Origin: Acidobacteriota bacterium | Lineage (GTDB): Bacteria; Acidobacteriota; Blastocatellia; Pyrinomonadales; Pyrinomonadaceae | Direction: 5' to 3' | DNA: 64,000 nucleotides | Assembly (NCBI GenBank): GCA_016718135.1 | Contig: JADKEF010000006.1 | Span: forward strand, 124,001 to 188,000 | Shown here: positions 43,039 to 50,411 of the stretch, one piece after another | Position numbering within the stretch: the stretch's first letter is position 1 | How the letters are laid out: each line of letters opens with the position of its first letter | The notes under the pieces: generated by a model | Seen by the model: the letters and a program-made list of their open reading frames with translations, nothing else | What the model was told of the DNA's origin: nothing | The model's database searches: none | Made by a program: the position numbers and the translations under genes

Positions 43039-44760
43039 ATGAAACGATGCCCTGAATGTAGGCGGGATTATTACGACGATACGCTGCTGTATTGTCTCGA
43101 CGATGGAAATGCGCTTCTCGAAGGCCCGGCGACGGCTTCGGGTGGGGATGAACCGGCGACGGCGATCTTGTCGGTACCACCTGCGATGGCGGGCGGGTTG
43201 ACCGGAGCTACCGACGAGACCGACGTGAAAACCGCTATTCTTCAACCACCCGCTACCACAGGTGGTTCTGATTCGGCTCGCGGTTTCGATAAACGTCTAT
43301 TGTTTGCTCCGATGGCGCTCGCGGTCATCGTTCTCGGCGGGTTCTTTGGTTATCAATATCTCAAACCTGCAGCAGGTGGACCGATCAATTCGATCGCCGT
43401 TCTGCCTTTTGAAAACCGGAGCGGTAACGCAGATTCCGAATACTTGAGCGATGGTTTGGCCGAATCTTTGATCTATCGCCTGTCGCAGCTTCCCGATTTG
43501 AAAGTCAGCCCCACGAGTTCGGTCTTCCGTTACAAAGGCAAAGAAGCCGACCCGCAGACGGTAGCGAAAGAATTAGGAGTTGATTCGGTGATGACAGGAC
43601 GCATCACCCAACGCGGCGATAACCTGACCATCAGCGTCAATCTGGTTGATACCCGAAACGGCAAATCGCTGTGGGGTGAGCAGTATGAACGCAAGATGTC
43701 GGAATTGCTCGCAACCCAGCGTGAGATCGCGGCGACGATAACGCAAAAATTGCAGTTAAAACTCTCCGGTGAAGAGCCGGGCCTCACGAAGAAATATACG
43801 AACAACAACGAAGCATACCAGCTACATATGAAAGGCCGTTTTGCCTGGAACAGACGAACGATCGAATCGCTGAAACAGGCGGCTGAGTTTTTCAAGCAAG
43901 CCATCGAGAAAGACCCGAAGTACGCACTCGCTTATGCAGGTTTGGCCGAAACGTACGCTCTTTTTTCGCAGTATAACGTCGCCTCATCAAAAGACAGTAT
44001 GCCACAGGCAAAAGCGGCCGCTTTGAGGGCATTAGAACTGGACGATTCCCTGGCAGCTCCACACGCCGCTCTCGAAGCGTATTTTACCTTTTATGAATTC
44101 GATCGGGTTGCGGGGGAAAAGGAGATCCGCCGGGCCATCGAACTCGATCCGAACTACGCGACTGCCTATCACTGGCTCGGCGGAGATGTGCTTTACCCGA
44201 CGAAACGGTTTGACGAGGCCGTTGCGTCGTTGAGGCGAGCCGAGGAGCTGGATCCGCTTTCTCCGATAATTGGAACAAATCTTGGTGACGTATTACTTCA
44301 CGCCCGCCGCTATGACGAGGCGATCGTTCAATATCAACGTGTTCTTTCTCTCGACCCGAATTTTGCTAACGCCTTCTCTGGCTTGGGTTTGACGCATTGG
44401 CAAAAGGGCATGAAACCGGAAGCAATAGCCGAAATGCGTAAGTATATTGAACTGAGCGGTTCTAGCTTCGGAAAAGGAGATCTGGGGTTCTTTCTGGCAA
44501 GATCCGGACAGCGGGATGAAGCGGTTAAACTCCTGGCCGAGTTAAAGCAGGCATCTTCACAGCAATACGTTCCTTTTACCGCCGTTGCTTTTATCCACCT
44601 TGGGCTTGGCGAAAAAGAGGAAGCTTTGGATTGGCTCGAAAAGGAAATTGACGCCCGCGGATCATATACGACTTATTACGCAACTATGCCGGAACTTGAC
44701 GACCTGCGCACCGAGCCGCGATTCAAGGCAATGCTCAAACGCCTGAATCTGCCGGAATAG
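43039..44760 (+). CDS. Zinc-ribbon/TolB-like/TPR membrane protein
   Basis: A 573-residue paralogue: zinc-ribbon 1-27, linker with PPAMAGGL and PPATTGGS hairpin repeats, membrane helix LLFAPMALAVIVLGGFFGYQYL (about 89-110), TolB-like domain about 118-250, and TPR units to the end. Its last third is nearly the same as the truncated gene at 33686-34465, so it is the likely source or sister of that gene. It lacks the 30-bp and 84-bp elements. It ends with RFKAMLKRLNLPE. Confidence 0.8.
   Translation: MKRCPECRRDYYDDTLLYCLDDGNALLEGPATASGGDEPATAILSVPPAMAGGLTGATDETDVKTAILQPPATTGGSDSARGFDKRLLFAPMALAVIVLGGFFGYQYLKPAAGGPINSIAVLPFENRSGNADSEYLSDGLAESLIYRLSQLPDLKVSPTSSVFRYKGKEADPQTVAKELGVDSVMTGRITQRGDNLTISVNLVDTRNGKSLWGEQYERKMSELLATQREIAATITQKLQLKLSGEEPGLTKKYTNNNEAYQLHMKGRFAWNRRTIESLKQAAEFFKQAIEKDPKYALAYAGLAETYALFSQYNVASSKDSMPQAKAAALRALELDDSLAAPHAALEAYFTFYEFDRVAGEKEIRRAIELDPNYATAYHWLGGDVLYPTKRFDEAVASLRRAEELDPLSPIIGTNLGDVLLHARRYDEAIVQYQRVLSLDPNFANAFSGLGLTHWQKGMKPEAIAEMRKYIELSGSSFGKGDLGFFLARSGQRDEAVKLLAELKQASSQQYVPFTAVAFIHLGLGEKEEALDWLEKEIDARGSYTTYYATMPELDDLRTEPRFKAMLKRLNLPE
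43244..43267. repeat. AACCACC/GGTGGTT hairpin repeat
   Basis: A perfect 7-bp stem with a ten-base loop in the linker of the array gene, read as QPPATTGGS. A looser relative lies about 60 bases upstream (PPAMAGGL). Confidence 0.55.
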
Positions 44761-44766
44761 AAAGTT

Positions 44767-46503
44767 ATGAAACGATGCCCTGAATGCGGACGCGAGTACG
44801 ACAATACGATGATGTTCTGTCTCGACGACGGAGCCGAGCTGCTCTACGGCCCGGCAAAGTCAGAACCGGGAGCGATAGCGACCGGGTTCCCGTCCGACGA
44901 ACCGCAAACCGCGATCCTGCACTCGACGGCGGCACCGGGCGAGGCTCCGACGCGTGCGCAGATTCAGATGACAGATCAGACGGCGGTCTTGCCGACAGGG
45001 ACGGGCGACATTTTTCCGCAGCCTCGTGGATTTCATAAACGTTTGTTGGCCGTACCGCTCCTGCTTGCGATCATCGCCCTCGGCGGATTTTTTGGTTACC
45101 GCTATTTTAAACCCGCGGGCGGCGGGCCGATCAATTCGATCGCCGTTTTGCCGTTTCAGAACAGGAGTGGTGATCCTAATTCGGAATATCTTTCTGATGG
45201 TTTGGCCGAATCGCTGATATATCGTCTTTCGCAGCTGCGGGAGCTTAAGGTCAGTCCGACGAGTTCGGTTGCTCAGTACAAAGGCAAAGATACCAAGGTT
45301 GCGACAATTGCGAGCGAATTGGGTGTCGATGCGGTGATGACGGGGCGGCTGGCACAGATCGGGGACAATCTGACGATCAGCGTTGAGCTGGTCGATGTGC
45401 GAAACAACAAACTGCTGTGGGGCGAGCAGTATGAACGCAAGATGTCGGAGCTGTTGGCGATGCAGCGTGAGATCGCGGCGACGATAACGCAAAAGCTGCA
45501 GCTAAAGCTCTCCGGCGAAGAGACGGGCCTGACAAAGAAATACACAAACAACAACGAAGCGTACCAGCTATATCTGAAAGGCCGCTTTTCGTGGAACAAG
45601 CGAAACGCCGAGTCGCTCAAACAGGCGGTGGAGTTTTACAAGCAAGCGATCGAAAAAGACCCCGGGTTTGCTCTCGCCTACGCAGGCCTCGCTGAAACGT
45701 ATGTGGTGTTTCCGAGTTATCTGGCAGGCACGCCAAAGGAGAGTATGCCGAAGGCAAAAGCGGCAGCCTTGCGGGCTCTGGAATTGGACGATTCGCTGGC
45801 GGAGGCCCACGCTGCACTGGGACGCTATTTGAATGATTACGAGTTTGATCCTGCCGGTGGTGAGAAGGAGCTTCGCCGGGCCATCGAACTAAATCCCAAA
45901 TACGTGACCGCCCACTCATGGCTCGCAGTTGTTCTTTCGTGGCAAAAGCGTTTTGATGAGGCGATCGCTGAAGCAAAGATCGCGAGAGACCTCGACCCGT
46001 TGTCGCTGATCTCAAGCGCCGAGGTCGGAAACACGTTTGTTTCTGCTGGGCGATATGATGAGGCGGTCACCCAATTGAACGAAACTCTAAAGCTCGACCC
46101 GAATTTCTCCGCCGCTCATTTTTATTTGGGCCGGGCGTATTTATACAAGGGCATGGAACAGGAAGCGATTGCCCAATTTCGCAAAGCGGCTACCCCGGCC
46201 GAACGCCGGCGGGCAATGGGACCGCTGGCGGTTGCTCTGATCAGTTCAGATGAGCGTGCTGAGGCATTGGCGATCCTCAGCGAGCTTAAGGCTGAGGCGG
46301 CAAATGGGAATGTTTCGGCCTTCTCGCCAGCTCAGGCCTATGCTGCACTCGGCGACAAGGAAGAGGCTTTGACCTGGATGGAAAGAACCATTGCCGATCG
46401 TTGGCATCATTCCTACCATTTTGCGAATAACCCCGAGTTTGACGATCTCCGCAGCGACCCGCGATTTAAGGCGATCCTGAAACGAGCGAATCTGCCGGAA
46501 TAG
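44767..46503 (+). CDS. Zinc-ribbon/TolB-like/TPR membrane protein
   Basis: A 578-residue paralogue with the second type of knuckle (MKRCPECGREYDNTMMFC, CLDDGAELLYGP), shared with the gene at 37608. The linker has the SEPGAIATG repeat, then STAAPGEAPTRAQI. The membrane helix is LLAVPLLLAIIALGGFFGYRYF (about 92-113), followed by the TolB-like domain (SIAVLPFQNRSGDPNSEYLSDG) and TPR units. Shared knuckle types in non-adjacent genes suggest recombination between 5' ends. It starts six bases after the previous stop. Confidence 0.8.
   Translation: MKRCPECGREYDNTMMFCLDDGAELLYGPAKSEPGAIATGFPSDEPQTAILHSTAAPGEAPTRAQIQMTDQTAVLPTGTGDIFPQPRGFHKRLLAVPLLLAIIALGGFFGYRYFKPAGGGPINSIAVLPFQNRSGDPNSEYLSDGLAESLIYRLSQLRELKVSPTSSVAQYKGKDTKVATIASELGVDAVMTGRLAQIGDNLTISVELVDVRNNKLLWGEQYERKMSELLAMQREIAATITQKLQLKLSGEETGLTKKYTNNNEAYQLYLKGRFSWNKRNAESLKQAVEFYKQAIEKDPGFALAYAGLAETYVVFPSYLAGTPKESMPKAKAAALRALELDDSLAEAHAALGRYLNDYEFDPAGGEKELRRAIELNPKYVTAHSWLAVVLSWQKRFDEAIAEAKIARDLDPLSLISSAEVGNTFVSAGRYDEAVTQLNETLKLDPNFSAAHFYLGRAYLYKGMEQEAIAQFRKAATPAERRRAMGPLAVALISSDERAEALAILSELKAEAANGNVSAFSPAQAYAALGDKEEALTWMERTIADRWHHSYHFANNPEFDDLRSDPRFKAILKRANLPE
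44858..44887 (+). repeat. 30-bp SEPG element, copy 7
   Basis: Two bases differ from the perfect copies. It encodes SEPGAIATGF in the linker. Confidence 0.82.
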
Positions 46504-46509
46504 AATTTT

Positions 46510-48274
46510 ATGAAACGATGCCCTGAATGCGGTAGGAATTACAACGACGATTCGATGAGCTTTTGTCTCGATGACGGCTCCGAACTACTTTTCGGCCCGG
46601 CGTCAATGGATGAGCCCGCGACGGCGATATTGCACTCGACGGCTGCTCCGGGCGAAGCTCCGACTCGTGCACAGATCAATACGACTGACCAGACCGCCAT
46701 ACTTCACACCGGAGCGGAGGCGGAGCCTCGGGAATCTTTAGGTGGGCCATCGGAAAAGCAGAGCTTTTCCGCAAATAGAGCGGCGAAGCCGCTGGTGGTG
46801 GTGGTCGTGGCTGTGTTGGTTCTGGTCGGCGGGTTCTTTGGCTATCGGTATTTCTCAGCGTCTGGTTCCACGCAGATCAATTCCATCGCTGTGATGCCTT
46901 TTGAGAATCGGAATTCGGATGCCGACACGGATTATTTGTCTGACGGTTTGGCGGAATCGTTGATCTTTCGGCTGACGCAGCTTCCTGATTTGCGGGTCAG
47001 CCCGACGAGTTCGGTGATGCGTTACAAAGGAGCATCGACTGATGTTGCCAAGATCGCCTCCGAACTTGGCGTAGATGCGGTGATGACCGGACGCCTTACC
47101 AAGCGGGGCGACAATCTGAACATCACGGTCGAACTCGTGGATGCCCGAACCAACAAGTCGCTGTGGGGCGAGCAGTATGAACGGAAACTTTCAGAATTAT
47201 TGACCACCCAACGCGAGATCGTCGCCGAGATAGTGAGCAAACTGCGATTAAAGCTTTCAGGCGAAAGCGAGCAAAAGTTGGCGAAGAAATACACCGACAA
47301 CAACGAAGCCTATCAGCTTTATCTGCAAGGTCGTTACCATTGGAACAAACGAAACGCAGATGAATTTGAAAAGGCGATCGTATTTTTCAAGCAAGCCATC
47401 GGAAAAAGACCCGAACTTTGCTCTCGCTTACACCGGATTAGCCGATACTTATAATTCGCTTCCCGGCTTTAGCGATTTAAGACAGGGTGACTATTTGCGG
47501 CAAGCCAAGCAAGCAACACTCAAGGCTCTCGACCTTGACTCAAATCTTGCTGAAGCCCACACATCGCAGGCACAAGTTCTTCTTCATGAATATGACTTTG
47601 CAGGGGCGGAAAAGTCATTCAAACGGTCAATCGAACTCGATCCGAATTACGCGACGGCTCATCACTGGTATTCACGATTGTTGTCATTCAGCGGCAGGCA
47701 TGACGAAGCGTTCCGGGAGATTACGAAAGCCCTTGAACTCGATCCTTTTTCTTTTGCAATTAATGGGTATATGGAAGCTCAACTACGATATGCCGGACGA
47801 TTTGACGAGGCACTTTTACAAATGAAGAAGTGGAATGAGCTGTTCCCAAACGAAAACCGTTTTCATTTTACCAATAGTGAAATTTATGCCGCTCAAGGAA
47901 AATATGATCAAGCTGTCGAAGAACGTCTACTTGCTATGAAGGCAAATAAAAGACCCGAAGAAAGGATTGCGAAAGTGAAAGAAGCCTATGAAAAAGGCGG
48001 CTGGGATGGCTACTGGCGTAAGTGGCAGGAAATACGCCTCGAAGAACTGAATGCCAAACAGGCAAAAGACCCCAATGGATATGTTAAAGCTATGGATTAT
48101 GCCGTCGCATATGCTTGGGGCAAAGACAAAGAAAAGACGATCGAATATCTTAATAAAGCCTATGACGAGCGTGAGCGTGGTTTGATCGAACTAAAGGTCA
48201 TTAAAACTTGGGACTTCGTGCGAGACGACCCGCGATTTAAGGAATTGGTCAGACGAGTCGGGGTCCCGGAGTAA
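46510..48274 (+). pseudogene. Zinc-ribbon/TolB-like/TPR protein, apparent 1-nt frameshift
   Basis: The last array member. The frame 46510-47454 has the knuckle (third type, MKRCPECGRNYNDDSMSFC), linker, membrane helix (VVVVVAVLVLVGGFFGYRYF), TolB-like domain and the first TPR. It then shifts at 47401: one extra G splits the motif that should read QAIEKDPNFALAYTGLADTY. The remaining TPRs continue in frame to 48274 (open from 47360). Without the extra base it would be about 587 residues and intact. Its TolB-like half is almost the same as that of the gene at 35840-37601. Assembly error and real mutation cannot be told apart here. Confidence 0.75.
46711..46794 (+). repeat. 84-bp three-hairpin element, copy 4
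   Basis: The second stem is CGGAAAAGC-AGA-GCTTTTCCG. Compared with other copies, a G to A change on one arm is matched by C to T on the other, so pairing is kept. It encodes GAEAEPRESLGGPSEKQS and AAKPL. Confidence 0.85.
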
Positions 48275-48275
48275 A

Positions 48276-48412
48276 CGGAACGCGGACACTCTTGTCCGCA
48301 ATGAGTGCCGCTCCGGTACGAACATTTGCGGGACGGGATGAGCGGGTTTAGAAAATAACGGCAATCTCGCCGGAGGAACCGGCGATTGCGGATAAGAGTG
48401 TCCGCGTTCCGA
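48276..48412. repeat. 137-bp MITE-like element with 27-bp inverted ends
   Basis: Bases 48276-48302 and 48386-48412 are inverted copies matching at 26 of 27 positions. Each end contains the GCGGACA-type hairpin. Inside lies another hairpin, TCGCCGG at 48368-48374 with CCGGCGA at 48380-48386. No coding frame is supported. It lies just after the last array gene and could be a non-autonomous mobile element or a structural end of the array. Confidence 0.65.
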
Positions 48413-48445
48413 TAATAAGAACCTCAATTGATACAAATTAAAAAA

Positions 48446-48487
48446 CGGCGGATGCATCTGAAGTTCACCTTCATGATACATCCGCCG
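48446..48487 (-). terminator. Terminator of the lipoprotein gene
   Basis: CGGCGGATG at 48446-48454 pairs with CATCCGCCG at 48479-48487, with a smaller GAAG/CTTC stem inside. On the minus strand it is followed by a run of Ts (48440-48445). It also blocks read-through from the array. The 91 bases from it to the lipoprotein stop hold nothing I recognise. Confidence 0.7.
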
Positions 48488-48578
48488 CGAAAGACAGTTC
48501 CCTCGGCATTGCGTAAGAAGCTGGATTCGATTAGCCTCCGACAGGGTTGCAAGTCCGGGCGAATCTGCCGTCAGAGAG

Positions 48579-49268
48579 CTAGCTGCTCCACATTTCAAAG
48601 CTGCCCCAGATCTGATCAATGATCGATTCGTTCGCAGCGAATTTTGCCTCTTCTGTCGCCAGTATCATCACGTAGTTATCCGTAACGTCGGTGCCGACCA
48701 GGATCCGCATCTTTCCTTTCGATCCGTCGGCGTTGACAGTCGTCGCGTCGGCGACCGCGTATTCGTCGCTTTTGGCTTGGAGTTTGCCGGGAGTGACCTT
48801 GTTTCCGGTCTCCTCGAGGAATTGGATCGCGTCGTCAAGAAGCTCTTCCTTGGTACGCGTCTCATCTTTGTAGGCTAGCACGACGACTTTGATCTCGGAC
48901 GGAGCCGGTGTGGTCGCGAGCATCACGTCGATGCCCTGAAGCTTTTCTGACTGGCCGGTCGAGCCCTCCGGTAGGTAAAATCCGTAGCCTTTCCCACTGT
49001 CATAGACGTACAGCCAGCTCTCGGGGACCGGATTCTTCTTTGCGGTCTTCGCCGTGCCGGAAGTAGGTTTCGCGTCGTCATCGAGTTTTGGCTTGTCCGA
49101 TTTGGTATCGGTCTTGGCCGTTGATGTGTTGGCCGAATTCGTCGCGGCCTTGTTCGCATTCGCGGTCGTGTTCGATGACGAGGTGTTCGTGCCGATCGAA
49201 AATTCGCATCCGCTGAGCACCGACGCACACACGGTTACTACCGCGATCAATATTGATCTCGTTCTCAT
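48579..49268 (-). CDS. Putative lipoprotein
   Basis: A 229-residue protein with a lipobox (VCASVLSGC, C21), so it should be anchored by lipid in the envelope. An Asn/Thr/Lys-rich linker follows (about 28-82). The folded part (PVPESWLYVYDSGKGYGFYLPEGS to the end) resembles small PsbP-like or DUF1795-type domains, but the match is uncertain. AAGGAG lies seven bases before ATG 49268. It is 24 bases downstream of the secreted protein gene at 49293-49676, probably the same operon. Confidence 0.72.
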   Translation of the reverse strand: MRTRSILIAVVTVCASVLSGCEFSIGTNTSSSNTTANANKAATNSANTSTAKTDTKSDKPKLDDDAKPTSGTAKTAKKNPVPESWLYVYDSGKGYGFYLPEGSTGQSEKLQGIDVMLATTPAPSEIKVVVLAYKDETRTKEELLDDAIQFLEETGNKVTPGKLQAKSDEYAVADATTVNADGSKGKMRILVGTDVTDNYVMILATEEAKFAANESIIDQIWGSFEMWSS

Positions 49269-49292
49269 TAGTTTTCTCCTTGTGTTGGCTGC

Positions 49293-49676
49293 CTACTCGA
49301 CTACTGCGGTCGGCTTGCGGTTCTTGTAAAACAAAGTGATCTTTGAGATCTTCCGTAGGTTAAACTTATCCCACTCGATGTAGTTGCCGTCTTTATCCTC
49401 GATCCGGATATCCCAGTAGGTTGCCTTTTCTTTTCGATCAAAGACGATGTCGAGTTCATCGTTGTTCGCCAGCGTATCAGCTCCGAGAATATCGTCGCCC
49501 CAGTCATCCGAGGTATTTGGCGACACATAGAGCGCGTAGATCTCAATGCCTGTTTTATTCACCACCGTAAAATCCTGCGCTGCCTGTGCCGAAACTTCCG
49601 CCGTCGTCACTCCCGGAAGATAAAAGATACCTGCGGTTAACAGTGCCATTAAGGCCATCTTGATAATGCTTCTCAT
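49293..49676 (-). CDS. Small secreted protein
   Basis: A 127-residue protein when started at ATG 49676, which has AAGGAG 12 bases upstream; the frame is open further to 49748. A signal peptide covers MRSIIKMALMALLTAGIFYLPGVTTAEVSAQA. The mature part (DFTVVNKTGIEIYALYVSPNTSDDWGDDILG) matches a pattern seen in small bacterial proteins with a beta-sandwich that begin with a VVN-x-TG motif and end with FYKNRKPTAVVE. Function unknown. It heads the unit with the lipoprotein gene. Confidence 0.7.
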   Translation of the reverse strand: MRSIIKMALMALLTAGIFYLPGVTTAEVSAQAAQDFTVVNKTGIEIYALYVSPNTSDDWGDDILGADTLANNDELDIVFDRKEKATYWDIRIEDKDGNYIEWDKFNLRKISKITLFYKNRKPTAVVE

Positions 49677-49839
49677 TTTCTTAGTTTTCTCCTTCATTTT
49701 TAATGGAATCGTCCGAAGATGCGGGCGTTCTACATACCTAAACGTCATTTTGACTGAAAAAGGGGCATCTGACTGAGCGATCTTTTTATTCAGACTACCC
49801 TATGCTTTATAATCGAGTCGAGTTCGTCTCCGTAAATTA

Positions 49840-50406
49840 ATGGAAATCAAGGGGCCTAACGAGATATCACTACTGCTCGCTGACTGGGGAAAGGGCGATG
49901 AGGTCGCTCTCGAACAGTTAATGCCGCTCGTCTATGACGAACTGCGCAAGATGGCTCATGGCTACATGAAACGCCAGCCGTCGGGACACACATTTCAAAC
50001 CACCGAGCTGATCCACGAGACATATCTGAAGCTGGCTAAGCAGGAACATCAGGACTGGCAGAATCGTGCTCACTTTTTTGGCGTGGCGGCGAGTGCTATG
50101 CGGCACATTCTGGTCGACTACGCCCGCTCGAAGCACAGCCAAAAACGCGGCGGTTGGCAGGAATGCGTCACGCTCTCGGACGTGATCGGCTCCACCGACC
50201 AATCCAAGGACATCGTCGCCCTCGATGATGCTCTCAATGCCCTTGCTGCTCTTGACGAACGTAAGAGCCGCGTGGTCGAACTCAAATATTTTGCCGGGAT
50301 AACGAATGAGGAGATCGCCGAAGTACTAAAAGTCTCGATCGATACCGTAAAACGCGATTGGCGTTTCGCTCGAACGTGGCTACTTCGCGAACTTACCGCC
50401 GCCTGA
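49840..50406 (+). CDS. ECF-type RNA polymerase sigma factor (TIGR02999-like)
   Basis: A 188-residue sigma-70 family factor with regions 2 and 4. Region 2 includes YDELRKMAHGYMKRQPSGHTFQTTELIHETYLKL (about 30-63) and HFFGVAASAMRHILVDYARSKHSQKRGG. Region 4 is LDERKSRVVELKYFAGITNEEIAEVLKVSIDTVKRDWRFAR (about 143-183). This form is common in acidobacteria and planctomycetes next to Ser/Thr kinases. The next gene, such a kinase, starts five bases after the stop, so the kinase may control this factor. No anti-sigma gene is visible. Confidence 0.9.
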   Translation: MEIKGPNEISLLLADWGKGDEVALEQLMPLVYDELRKMAHGYMKRQPSGHTFQTTELIHETYLKLAKQEHQDWQNRAHFFGVAASAMRHILVDYARSKHSQKRGGWQECVTLSDVIGSTDQSKDIVALDDALNALAALDERKSRVVELKYFAGITNEEIAEVLKVSIDTVKRDWRFARTWLLRELTAA

Positions 50407-50411
50407 ACGAT

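Noticed and set aside
33686..48274. CRISPR-like array from the repeated leader sequences
   Set aside because: The repeats are gene starts about 1.3-1.9 kb apart, not short direct repeats with spacers. No cas gene is present.
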